NCBI RefSeq assembly: GCF_000190635.1
Contig: NC_015172.1
Location: forward strand, 3,224,001-3,288,000
Source: Syntrophobotulus glycolicus DSM 8271
GTDB taxonomy: Bacteria > Bacillota > Desulfitobacteriia > Desulfitobacteriales > Syntrophobotulaceae
Direction: 5' to 3'
DNA: 64,000 bases
The notes under the pieces were generated by a model. The model saw nothing but the letters and a program-made list of their open reading frames with translations. It did not search any database and was not told where the DNA came from. A program made the position numbers and the translations under genes. Below are positions 44,781 through 53,303 of the stretch, in pieces (position 1 is the first letter of the stretch; every line of letters starts with the position of its first letter).

Positions 44781-45602
44781 CTATAAAACATGAAAGACAG
44801 CCATCGTTAAAAGAATAACCCCAACAATGATTCTATAGACAGCAAAGCCTTTCATCGGCTTATGCTGCAGATAAGCGATAAACCGGTCAATTACGACTAA
44901 CGCTACAAAAAAAGAAATGATAAAACCTACCACTAAAGCAATGATTTCTATTGAGCTTAAAATTAATTTTGTTTTTAGGAGAGAATATCCCGTTGCGACA
45001 ACCATTGTTGGCAAAGCTAAAAAAAATGAAAATTCTGCGGCAGCAACCGTTGACAACCCCACTATCCAGCCGCCAATGATTGTGGAGGCTGATCTGGAAA
45101 AGCCCGGCCATATTACTGCGAGGCTTTGAAATAAGCCAATGATTACCGCCTGTCGATAGGTCACATCTTCCACTTTTACTGTTTTGTGATGATTCCTATA
45201 CCTCGTCTCCGCAAACATCATCCAGAATCCGCCTGCTAAAAGGGACGCTGCGACAGGGACAGGGCTCATTAACAAAGTTTCTATTTTGTCATGGAGCAAA
45301 AAGGCAATCAGGCCCGTCGGAATAAAAGCGACGATCAGACTCGACCATAGCTTGAACCCGTATTCCCCCGGTTTTAGATTGTTTAAGGATTGAAAAATCC
45401 GTTTTCTGTATAAAACGATAACGGCCAAAATTGCTCCCAATTGAATAACGATTTGGAAAAGCTTGGCAAAGTCTCCCTCAAAATTAATAAAATGTCCTAC
45501 AATGATCATGTGGCCCGTCGAGGATATCGGCAAAAACTCTGTTATCCCTTCAACTATACCAATAATAACAGCCTTAATCATGAACAAAGTATTTGTATCC
45601 AT
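44781..45602 (-). CDS. uppP: undecaprenyl-diphosphatase UppP/BacA
   Basis: 273 aa with about seven membrane helices. The two active-site motifs are GIVEGITEFLPISSTGHM and PGFSRSASTIIGG. It recycles undecaprenyl pyrophosphate for cell-wall synthesis and gives bacitracin tolerance. An AAGGAG site precedes the ATG. It lies 26 bp downstream of the YdcF-family gene on the same strand, so they may be co-transcribed; both are envelope proteins. Confidence 0.96.
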   Translation of the reverse strand: MDTNTLFMIKAVIIGIVEGITEFLPISSTGHMIIVGHFINFEGDFAKLFQIVIQLGAILAVIVLYRKRIFQSLNNLKPGEYGFKLWSSLIVAFIPTGLIAFLLHDKIETLLMSPVPVAASLLAGGFWMMFAETRYRNHHKTVKVEDVTYRQAVIIGLFQSLAVIWPGFSRSASTIIGGWIVGLSTVAAAEFSFFLALPTMVVATGYSLLKTKLILSSIEIIALVVGFIISFFVALVVIDRFIAYLQHKPMKGFAVYRIIVGVILLTMAVFHVL

Positions 45603-45628
45603 TTCTTTGTACTCCTTATCTTTTATTT

Positions 45629-46318
45629 CTATTTATCGTCAGTCAGCCCGCCATCGCCGAAAACAGGTATCGGTTCACCAAGATAGGTCGGTTTAGGCCG
45701 GATAATCCTGACCCAAAGGAAATCCTTATTCCTTGCTATAATCTCCCTTAGCTTGTAAGTATCCATGACCTGTCCGTAATCATGCCTGTCTGCACTCACT
45801 CCCCCAGCCTCAATTCCCAATCCCCGGGCATCAAAGACCGCTCTTTTGAGGTGATATTCCTGCGTTACAATAATCAGCCTTTGTACTTTGAAAATATCCC
45901 TGGCTCTATACATGCTTTCATACGTACTGAAACCGGCATGGTCCATAAAAATATCCTGAGCCGGTACTCCCTTATGTACTAAAAAGCTTTTCATTGAATT
46001 TACTTCATCATAATCACTTTGCCCGTGATCCCCACTGACAATAATTTTTGGGGCCTTGCCCATTTTATACAGTTCATCTCCCACTGCCAGCCTGTCTTCA
46101 AGCATTCCTGAAACAGTCCCATTGGGCAGCACATAAGCGCCCAGGATCAGGATTGCCTCAGCTTGAGGAATCTCATCCAAGGAGCAAATATATTCCGCGC
46201 CTTGTTTTTCAACGTAATGGTTAACAGCAAAGATATATGTACTGAGGGAAATTGTTATGCCCAGTAAAAATAATATCATTTTCCTGAGCTTCTTTTTCTT
46301 CAATCGTTTATTATTCAT
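45629..46318 (-). CDS. YdcF/SanA family membrane-anchored protein (DUF218)
   Basis: 229 aa from the ATG at 46318. One N-terminal membrane helix (MILFLLGITISLSTYIFAV) anchors a DUF218 domain: AILILGAYVLPNGT, the IIVSGDHGQSDYDEVNSMKSFLV motif, and IVTQEYHLKRAVF. SanA/YdcF proteins affect envelope integrity in other bacteria; the chemistry is unknown. The start is uncertain: a GTG eight codons earlier is also open, and neither has an ideal ribosome-binding site. Confidence 0.82.
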   Translation of the reverse strand: MNNKRLKKKKLRKMILFLLGITISLSTYIFAVNHYVEKQGAEYICSLDEIPQAEAILILGAYVLPNGTVSGMLEDRLAVGDELYKMGKAPKIIVSGDHGQSDYDEVNSMKSFLVHKGVPAQDIFMDHAGFSTYESMYRARDIFKVQRLIIVTQEYHLKRAVFDARGLGIEAGGVSADRHDYGQVMDTYKLREIIARNKDFLWVRIIRPKPTYLGEPIPVFGDGGLTDDK

Positions 46319-46757
46319 TTCTCCGCCGTCGATCACTTTCACCTTTTCAGCATGCTTTCTATCCCTAAAACCTGTTTTCTTTAATTGGTCATTTCCTTAT
46401 CCTCATGATTATACTATAAATAGCCTCACTAAATCCAAACAATAAGTAAAGAGATAATTCTGCGCCTACTGAATAATCCTTATTTCTCATAAATATGAAG
46501 AGATTCAAATCAGTCATTTTCATCCAGGAAGAAAAAATTTTAATTTGTTTACTTTTGCTTCGATTATACATCCTTCACATCACGTGATATATTGGAGATA
46601 AGAGGAGATAACCAGATTTGATCGCAGTGATGAAGAAATTACCTTTTAGGATTATAATAAATATGTCGCCACAATTTGGCAGCCAAAATGTGCGAAAAAA
46701 CGATCAGAAGATCGTCATAGGGGCTTATTGCTAATGAAATTTTTGGGGGGATAAAAT
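46319..46757. other. intergenic region with map leader hairpins
   Basis: About 440 bp between divergent genes. The map side holds two short inverted repeats: CACAATTTGG/CCAAAATGTG (46670-46692) and ACGATC-AGAA-GATCGT (46700-46715). There is no T tract, so no attenuator is evident. No small gene is seen. Confidence 0.4.
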
Positions 46758-47507
46758 TTGATCGTAATTAAAACTGCGGAACAAATCGAGTTGATGGCCG
46801 AAGCCGGAAAAATATTGAGTTCCTGTCACAGGGAACTGCGCAAAATCATTCGTCCGGGTATAACCACTGCGGAGATCGACCGCTTTGCGGATGACTTCAT
46901 CCGGTCTCACGGAGCGAAAGCTGAGCAAAAAGGTTACAAAGGCTATCCCTTTGCTACCTGTGCTTCAGTCAACGATGAAATCTGCCATGGATTCCCCAAT
47001 CAAACCCCTCTACGGGAAGGGGATATTGTTACTATAGATATGGTTGTCAATCTTAGGGGTTGGCTGGCTGATTCTGCCTGGTCTTATCCGGTCGGCCGGA
47101 TATCCGGGCAGGCTGAAACTCTCCTCAGAGTAACGAAAGAGTGTCTTTATATTGGGATAGAAAAGGCCGTTAAGGGCAATCGTCTGGGGGATATTTCCCA
47201 TGCCATTCAGGCCCATGCAGAATCGCACGGCTTTTCCGTGGTCCGTGAGTTTACAGGACACGGTATAGGGGCAAATATGCATGAAGATCCTCAGGTCCTT
47301 CATTATGGCCGCCCCAACAGGGGCCTTAGGCTTAGTGAAGGAATGGTTTTTACCATAGAACCAATGGTTAATTTGGGTGCTTATCATCTGACCATTGATC
47401 AAAACGGGTGGACGGCCAGGACGGCAGACGGCAGCCTGTCTGCCCAATATGAGCATACCTTAGCCATCACCGAGAACGGCACCTTGGTGTTAACTGAACA
47501 GGACTGA
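46758..47507 (+). CDS. map: methionine aminopeptidase, type I
   Basis: 249 aa. The five metal ligands are visible: Asp in IVTIDMVVNLRGWLADSAW (two Asp), His in GHGIGANMHEDP, Glu in FTIEPMVN, and Glu in SAQYEHTLAI. The start is a TTG behind GGGGGGAT. The enzyme removes N-terminal Met. This copy is alone, not in the ribosomal-protein operon with adk and infA, so another copy may exist elsewhere in the genome. Confidence 0.96.
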   Translation: MIVIKTAEQIELMAEAGKILSSCHRELRKIIRPGITTAEIDRFADDFIRSHGAKAEQKGYKGYPFATCASVNDEICHGFPNQTPLREGDIVTIDMVVNLRGWLADSAWSYPVGRISGQAETLLRVTKECLYIGIEKAVKGNRLGDISHAIQAHAESHGFSVVREFTGHGIGANMHEDPQVLHYGRPNRGLRLSEGMVFTIEPMVNLGAYHLTIDQNGWTARTADGSLSAQYEHTLAITENGTLVLTEQD

Positions 47508-47776
47508 CCGATTGAACGGCGGGCCTTTTGGAGGAAATTTTGCTTAAATATGGACTCTTTGCGTCAAATATGCTAATATTGATAATATAGATAATTGCAT
47601 TGCATATTATCATCGATTATCGCTTATTATCTTTGTTTTAACGATAACTGTGTCAAATGTCAGTTGTGATTAATTATTTGTGTCTCGAATTTCTTCGTCC
47701 TTCCTTGCCAATTGTTTTTCAGAAGGTTAAAATGAAGGAAATCGTGTCGCCAATTATGATTGAAGGAGGCTTGGCA

Positions 47777-48088
47777 GTGGAATCAGAAGATTACAAACTG
47801 ATTGTTACCATTGTGAACAAAGGTAAAGGGGAAAAGGTAGCGGATATCGCCCACCAAGCCGGAGCTCAAGGAGGAACCGTTCTCTATGGTCGCGGAACGG
47901 CGGTTCGTTTATTGTTAGGAATCAGTATCGAACCGGAAAAAGAAATCTTTCTGACTTTGATTCAAAAAGAGAATGCTCAGGCGGTGCTGGACGCTATTGT
48001 GAAAAAAATGAATTTAAATGAACCCCATAAGGGAATTGCTTTTATGCTTTCTCTTGATCAAGTAACGGGCATCAATAAAGGAGAATGA
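47777..48088 (+). CDS. PII-like signalling protein, short atypical form
   Basis: 103 aa from the GTG at 47777, which follows GGAGG by 7 bases. It has the PII ferredoxin-like fold pattern (YKLIVTIVNKGKGEKVADIAHQAGAQGGTV, then EIFLTLIQKENAQAVLDAIV) but lacks the RGAEY-type uridylylated T-loop of GlnB/GlnK. It is therefore probably a PII-like regulator of a transporter rather than of glutamine synthetase. It sits 174 bp upstream of an ArsB/NhaD-type transporter on the same strand. Confidence 0.85.
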   Translation: MESEDYKLIVTIVNKGKGEKVADIAHQAGAQGGTVLYGRGTAVRLLLGISIEPEKEIFLTLIQKENAQAVLDAIVKKMNLNEPHKGIAFMLSLDQVTGINKGE

Positions 48089-48140
48089 AGCTACCGGCAG
48101 GCAGCGGAAACTAGGAAGAATACAAATAGCCGTATAAATG

Positions 48141-48214
48141 AAGAAGATGCCTGAAGAGTTGCTTCCACAGACTGAGATCTGCGAAATGCGCTCAGAGGAT
48201 CTTCTTTTTATTTT
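48141..48214 (+). terminator. imperfect terminator between PII-like gene and transporter
   Basis: AGAAGATGCCTGA and TCAGAGGATCTTCT form an interrupted stem followed by TTTTATTTT. It could reduce read-through from the PII-like gene into the transporter. Confidence 0.5.
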
Positions 48215-48262
48215 GAGAAGGGGGGACCCGGAAAAATAATACGATGAAAGGGGATACAACTA

Positions 48263-49591
48263 GTGCTCAATATGGAACAGCATATTGCCTATTGGCAAGT
48301 TATCGCGGCAGTAGTTATCTTTCTCACAAGCTACGCCATCATTGTTTCGGAGAAAATCAATCGCTCTATTATTGCCCTGTGCGGCGCACTCCTCATGATT
48401 ATATTAGGTATTGTAGACCTGCATGACGCCTATACGGAGCATATTCACTGGGCGACCATCTTCCTGCTTCTTGGTATGATGATTTTAGTTGGGATTACAA
48501 ACAAAAGCGGAATTTTTCAATATATTGCAGTCAAAACCGCACAAAGCGCCAAAGGAGATCCGGTGAAAGTATTGGTAAGGCTTGCCTTGCTGACAGCTGT
48601 CGGGGCAGCTTTTATCGATAATGTAACTACCGTTTTGTTGATTACACCCATTACGATCGGTATTGCCCGGGTTTTACATGTCCGGCCTTTTCCTTTTCTC
48701 ATCACGGAGATCTTTATCTGCAATATCGGCGGTGCCGCTACTTTGGTGGGAGACCCCCCCAATATTATGATTGGCGTAGCGGCAGACATTTCCTTTAATG
48801 ATTTCCTTTTTCATATCACACCTATCATTATCATTATTACGCTTATTACAATCGCTTTTTTAAAATTTTCCTTTGGCAGACAGCTCCATGTAGAGGAGCA
48901 ATATAAACAGCAGCTGATGGACATTGATGCGAAAGAATATATCCGGGATATGGTTCTGGCCAAAAAATCCCTCTTTGTTTTTACTCTTACCTTATTGGGC
49001 TTTGTCCTGCATCAGTTTGTGCACTTGGAACCGGCGGTGGTCGCTTTGTCCGGCGCTACCCTTTTGATGCTTATCGGTGTCAAAGAAGGCGACCTGGAAG
49101 AAGTCTTTCATACGGTAGAATGGGTAACCATTTTCTTCTTCGCGGGCTTGTTCATATTGGTAGGAGGCTTGGTTGAAGTCGGTATTATCGGCAAAGCCGC
49201 TTCATGGATGATAGAAGTTACCGGCGGAGATATGGGTCTTACCTCCCTGGTCATCATGTGGGGGGCCGGTTTGGCTTCCGCTTTTATTGACAATATTCCC
49301 CTTGTGGCCACCATGATTCCCATGCTTCAGGACATGATTGTTCAGTTATCTCTGCCCCAAGTGGAAGCATCCACCCTCTGGTGGTCTCTATCCCTGGGAG
49401 CTTGTTTGGGCGGTAACGGTACATTGATTGCATCCTCCGCAAATTTGATTGTGGCTTCAATTGCGGCTAAAGAAGAAGCGCCCATTTCATTCATAGAATT
49501 TCTCAAAGTAAGCATTCTAGTCACCCTGATGTCTTTAGTGCTGGCAACCGTCTACGTGTATGTGGTGTTTATTAAACTGGGTTTTGCGTGA
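48263..49591 (+). CDS. ArsB/NhaD-type ion transporter
   Basis: 442 aa with 11-12 membrane helices and two internal repeats of the ion transporter superfamily. Key segments are the helix-break motifs FIDNVTTVLLITPITIGIA and FIDNIPLVATMIPML, and GGAATLVGDPPNIMIG and GGNGTLIASSANLIVAS. This fits the ArsB/NhaD/P-protein family, which includes arsenite exporters, Na+/H+ antiporters and anion carriers. The substrate is not decided. The GTG at 48263 follows AAAGGGGAT; an ATG three codons later is possible. Confidence 0.9.
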   Translation: MLNMEQHIAYWQVIAAVVIFLTSYAIIVSEKINRSIIALCGALLMIILGIVDLHDAYTEHIHWATIFLLLGMMILVGITNKSGIFQYIAVKTAQSAKGDPVKVLVRLALLTAVGAAFIDNVTTVLLITPITIGIARVLHVRPFPFLITEIFICNIGGAATLVGDPPNIMIGVAADISFNDFLFHITPIIIIITLITIAFLKFSFGRQLHVEEQYKQQLMDIDAKEYIRDMVLAKKSLFVFTLTLLGFVLHQFVHLEPAVVALSGATLLMLIGVKEGDLEEVFHTVEWVTIFFFAGLFILVGGLVEVGIIGKAASWMIEVTGGDMGLTSLVIMWGAGLASAFIDNIPLVATMIPMLQDMIVQLSLPQVEASTLWWSLSLGACLGGNGTLIASSANLIVASIAAKEEAPISFIEFLKVSILVTLMSLVLATVYVYVVFIKLGFA

Positions 49592-49765
49592 TCATCCAGC
49601 TGTTGATAAAGATAAAGTGATCATAAGCAATATCAATACCCTTATTTTCTTCAAAATTAACATCCGCCTCTCTAAAATCCTATCCTCCGGTAATGATTTC
49701 ATCTGAATAATCGTCTCCAACCGCCCTTCCAGTATCTTATACCCGCTTCCTCCATGATACCACAT
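49592..49765 (-). CDS. possible small membrane protein (57 aa)
   Basis: A 57-codon frame with an excellent AGGAG site 8 bases before its ATG. The protein starts MWYHGGSGYKILEGRLETI, has a charged middle (PEDRILERRMLILKKIR), and ends in a hydrophobic stretch (VLILLMITLSLSTAG). Its stop codon lies directly against the stop of the converging transporter. I know no family. The ribosome-binding site and charge pattern support it; it could be chance. Confidence 0.4.
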   Translation of the reverse strand: MWYHGGSGYKILEGRLETIIQMKSLPEDRILERRMLILKKIRVLILLMITLSLSTAG

Positions 49766-49878
49766 GAATTTCTCTCCTAAAAATATTGACCAAGTAATAT
49801 CAATATGTTAAAATGTAGGTTTTCGTTTTATTCTATATATGGTATACTTAAAAGGAATCGTCAAAGGAGGCGGATTAT

Positions 49879-50367
49879 ATGTTTCAAGTCGGAGATAAAA
49901 TTCTGTATCCGATGCATGGAATTTGTATAATTGATGCTGTAGAAAAGAAAGAGCTTTTCGGCCAACAGGAGCTTTGCTACATTCTGAATATCCAAAAAGC
50001 AAACATGAAGATTACTATTCCTGTAGATAAAGCTACAAAAATAGGAGTCCGCAAGGTAGTCGGACCCGAGATCTTAGAAAATATACTCAATAGTTTCAAC
50101 CTTGGAGATACAGATTCCAACATTTTTGAAAACCAAAGATACTGCAAGGAAATCAATAAAAAGAAATTTAAAACTGGGAACATCAACCAAGGTACTGAAA
50201 TCATTCGTGATTTGACTCGTAAGAGCCGAAGGACCAAACTCGGACAAGACGACACAAATATGTTGGACAACGCTCGACGGGTTTTTGTCAGTGAGCTGAT
50301 GGAGGTAAAGGGTCTTGCTCTGGAACAAGCGGTCTATTTACTCGACGAAGCGCTGAATTCCAAATAA
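49879..50367 (+). CDS. CarD/CdnL-type transcription regulator
   Basis: 162 aa. The N-terminal ~60 residues form a CarD/TRCF RNA-polymerase-interaction domain (FQVGDKILYPMHGICIIDAVEKKEL, YYIL-like strand, KITIPVDKATKIGVR). The C-terminal part is helical, with an RDLTRKSRRTKLG...LDNARRVFVSELMEVKGL pattern typical of CdnL. CarD proteins stabilise the open promoter complex. AAAGGAGGCGG precedes the ATG. Its 3' end overlaps the converging lipoprotein gene by 30 bp. Confidence 0.92.
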   Translation: MFQVGDKILYPMHGICIIDAVEKKELFGQQELCYILNIQKANMKITIPVDKATKIGVRKVVGPEILENILNSFNLGDTDSNIFENQRYCKEINKKKFKTGNINQGTEIIRDLTRKSRRTKLGQDDTNMLDNARRVFVSELMEVKGLALEQAVYLLDEALNSK

Positions 50368-51135
50368 GAGGCTCTCGTTGGAAATTAACACTGTTTTTTC
50401 TTCCGGGAGTATCCGTATTTCAATTTGCTTTCTTGGAAATGATATTGGCTCGAATATCTGTGTTGACTCTGCTGTTGTTGAAACCGTGCTTGAATGCCCG
50501 AGAACCTTTTGGGCTTTCCTATCTATAATGATGAAATCATTGTTTCCTTTTGTTTCTATGACCGTACTGCCAATACCCACAATTACTCTATACGCAGCTT
50601 TTGTTCCTTCATTTACTGCCTTTCCTGTAGAATCAACCATTACATCCCGTGTTGCTGATGCTATTTTCTCACCCGGAAAGTCAATCTCAAACTGATTCTC
50701 TTTTCCATTAAGATTGATCTCAATTGATACTGATTGGTTGACTAATTCCAGATTATGTGGAACTTTAACAACGCCATAATCATCACCTGTTACTGTCACC
50801 CCAAACCCACCCTTAGTCTCATCCATATGTTCCAGAAAATTTCGGGGGCCGTCCTTACGCTCAATCCCTTTAACAACGATAATGTTTGACAACTGTATAT
50901 TTCGGCCTTTATATACAAAGGTTATAGAATTCCTGTCAAAGGCAGCTTTCTGAAAAACGACTTTTTCATCTCCTAAATCAACCTGCTGGTTTAACTTAGA
51001 TATAAACCCTTCTTGCTCTAATTGAGCCTCGTTATTCAATTGAACCCCTCCTGACCCCAGCGGCGAGCAGCCGGTTATATAGAACGCCCAAAGAATGCAC
51101 AAAAACCATAAAATACTGTGTTTAGGTGGATTCAT
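50338..51135 (-). CDS. lipoprotein of unknown function
   Basis: 265 aa. A signal peptide ends in the lipobox YITGC (Cys ~23). The mature part is beta-rich: VVFQKAAFDRNSITFVYKGRNIQLSN and SVSIEINLNGKENQFEIDFP, resembling DUF4179/DUF5643-like domains of anti-sigma-associated proteins, but I cannot assign it. The start at 51135 follows GAGGGG. It is 27 bp from rsgA on the same strand and converges with carD, with overlapping coding ends. Confidence 0.75.
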   Translation of the reverse strand: MNPPKHSILWFLCILWAFYITGCSPLGSGGVQLNNEAQLEQEGFISKLNQQVDLGDEKVVFQKAAFDRNSITFVYKGRNIQLSNIIVVKGIERKDGPRNFLEHMDETKGGFGVTVTGDDYGVVKVPHNLELVNQSVSIEINLNGKENQFEIDFPGEKIASATRDVMVDSTGKAVNEGTKAAYRVIVGIGSTVIETKGNNDFIIIDRKAQKVLGHSSTVSTTAESTQIFEPISFPRKQIEIRILPEEKTVLISNESLLFGIQRFVE

Positions 51136-51162
51136 TGTTTTTCCCCTCATCCTTCATTAGGC

Positions 51163-52236
51163 TTATTTTTTATTTTTAGATTTCATATAATCTCTTGCGT
51201 TTTTTATTCCCCCAAACTCAGTAAACATTTCCGTGATTTTCTCTTTTTCTATTTCCCTGGAATTTAAGCCTTCATACTTTGCCTCTCTCTTAAGCTTTTT
51301 ATAGTTCTGCAGGCGTTCTTGGGTAATCAGACCTTCTTCAATAGCTTTTTTGACTGCGCAGCCCGGCTCATTCTCATGCAGACAGTCTTTGAATCTGCAG
51401 CGTTCGGCAAACTCATCGATATCCGCGAAGGTCTTCACAAGGTTTACACTTTCCGCGCCGATTTCGCGCATTCCCGGTGTATCTATAACCGCTCCACCGG
51501 AAGGGATAACGATTAGCTCGCGTCTTGTCGTCGTATGTTTTCCCTTATCATCTTTTCTAATCTCTCTCGTTTCCATTGCGTTTTCACCAAGAAGGCGGTT
51601 AATCAAGGTTGATTTTCCGACACCGGAGGAACCTATAAATGCAACCGTCAAACCCGGTGAAATATACTTCAGGATTGCATGATATCCATCCTCTGTCATG
51701 CTTGAGGTGACCACAATATCAACACCCGTCGCAACACTTTGGATTTCCGTAAGTCTTTCAGGAAGATCATTACATAAATCCGACTTTGTCAGTATCACTA
51801 CAGGCACTGCTCCGCTGTCCCAAGCAATCGAAAGATAACGCTCCAACCTTCGCAGATTGAAATCATGATTGAGAGACATGCAGATAAAAATGGTGTCAAT
51901 GTTTGCGGCCACTACTTGAACATCGTGGGAAGTTCCTGCCGCTCTGCGAACAAATAAGCTTTTTCTCGTCAATATTTTATGGATAATGGCATTGCCATGC
52001 TGCTCATCCTCCCGGTCGACCATAACAAAGTCACCGACCGCCGGATAATCCGACGACTCATCGGAAGAATAGCGCAGCTTTCCGGATATTTGCGAGAGGA
52101 CTTCAGATTTTTCTGTTGCTACATTATACAAATCTTTGTATTGGGCAACAACTCTCCCCAAATAAAGCCCTCCATGGAATGTCGATTCTTGAAGGAATCT
52201 CTCCGAGAATCCTAAATTTATTAATTTCTTATTCAA
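51163..52236 (-). CDS. rsgA: ribosome small subunit-dependent GTPase RsgA (YjeQ)
   Basis: 357 aa. It has the circularly permuted GTPase order: G4 ILTKSD first, then G1 GSSGVGKSTLINRL, G2 region HTTTRRE, and G3 DTPGMRE. An N-terminal OB fold and a C-terminal zinc knuckle (CRFKDCLHENEPGCAVKKAI, C-x4-C-x-H-x5-C type) complete the family. RsgA checks late 30S assembly. In many Firmicutes it follows prkC; here it stands apart, which suggests a second paralogue may exist. Confidence 0.95.
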   Translation of the reverse strand: MNKKLINLGFSERFLQESTFHGGLYLGRVVAQYKDLYNVATEKSEVLSQISGKLRYSSDESSDYPAVGDFVMVDREDEQHGNAIIHKILTRKSLFVRRAAGTSHDVQVVAANIDTIFICMSLNHDFNLRRLERYLSIAWDSGAVPVVILTKSDLCNDLPERLTEIQSVATGVDIVVTSSMTEDGYHAILKYISPGLTVAFIGSSGVGKSTLINRLLGENAMETREIRKDDKGKHTTTRRELIVIPSGGAVIDTPGMREIGAESVNLVKTFADIDEFAERCRFKDCLHENEPGCAVKKAIEEGLITQERLQNYKKLKREAKYEGLNSREIEKEKITEMFTEFGGIKNARDYMKSKNKK

Positions 52237-52310
52237 AATTCCACCTTCTTATCCGTCCATCTTATTGATACAGACTATGGTCTCTCGGTTTGGCAAAGTC
52301 GCCATCCCTC

Positions 52311-52931
52311 CTAATTTGATAGCTCGAATAGCCCATTTTGTTTATTGTAAATATACACCTCACCGGTCTCTATCATATAATACCACCCATAAATTGAAAG
52401 GGTTTTTTCTGTATATTTTTCTTGAATAAAAGGGTATGTTAACAAGTTTTTCATCTGCTCTAAAATATTAATTTGCTCTGTCATCCATTCTCGTTTTCCT
52501 TTTTCTTCAATAACATCGGCTAAGACTTTATTTTTAACAGGAACTGCTAGCTCCAACCACTTTTTTGTATGCGGAATTGTACTTAATATTTCATCAGGTA
52601 AATACAGAGATCTGCATCCTCCACAATTTGAGTGCCCGCACACAACAATATGTTGTATCTTTAGAACCTTTACGGCATATTCAATTGCTGATGTCGTTGA
52701 TAAATACTCCTGTGATTTTCTATACGGCGGAACGATATTGGCAATATTTCTTACGACAAATAATTCTCCAGGCAAAGTTTGCGTAATTAAATTTGGATCT
52801 AACCTCGAATCGGAGCATCCGATAAATAAAGTGTGCGGATTTTGGGCTTCCCTTAACTCCTCAAAAAGTTCTTTATGTGTTTCAAAATCATTCTCCTTGA
52901 ATTTGTTTAATCCTTCTAAAAGCTTCTGCAT
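52311..52931 (-). CDS. beta-class carbonic anhydrase
   Basis: 206 aa. Zinc ligands and dyad are in IGCSDSRLDPNL (Cys, Asp, Arg) and VVCGHSNCGGCRSLY (His, Cys). PGELFVVRNIANIVPP and SAIEYAVKVL are also typical. It hydrates CO2 to bicarbonate. AAGGATG precedes the ATG. It is the first gene upstream of rsgA, with a 74-bp gap; co-transcription is possible but not shown. Confidence 0.95.
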   Translation of the reverse strand: MQKLLEGLNKFKENDFETHKELFEELREAQNPHTLFIGCSDSRLDPNLITQTLPGELFVVRNIANIVPPYRKSQEYLSTTSAIEYAVKVLKIQHIVVCGHSNCGGCRSLYLPDEILSTIPHTKKWLELAVPVKNKVLADVIEEKGKREWMTEQINILEQMKNLLTYPFIQEKYTEKTLSIYGWYYMIETGEVYIYNKQNGLFELSN

Positions 52932-53303
52932 AATTAATCATCCTTTAATTCTATCTCCATTCGATACATTCAATGATATTCCATACTAATGCAAAGGAAA
53001 CAGCATGTGTTCGCAAAAGATCTAAGCAAATTTCCTGTGGACGTCCGTAAATCTATCATTTCTTTTACAGACAGTACTAATATTTTCATTAAACTCTCTT
53101 ATAAATCAATTCCACACTATTAATTTGAACATAAGGACCAGGAATAATCTTCTCATTGCTTATCCAGAATATTTTACTCCATCACCAATGAATTTATTGA
53201 TTTCGGCATCAAAGGTTAATATCCTGCCAATAACAGGAAAACAATAAAAAACCAGCATTCTTGTACTTAAAGAACCCTCATTCAATTGCGCTTTACAATT
53301 TAT
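52932..53303. other. gene-free stretch between carbonic anhydrase and uvrA
   Basis: About 370 bp, AT-rich. It contains a short open frame (ending near 53163, reading ...FDAEINKFIGDGVKYSG on the minus strand) without a ribosome-binding site. I do not count it as a gene. No RNA or clear terminator is seen. Confidence 0.35.

Noticed and set aside
53100-53300. Short minus-strand frame downstream of uvrA's neighbour
   Set aside because: About 32 codons from its first ATG, no ribosome-binding site and no recognisable family.
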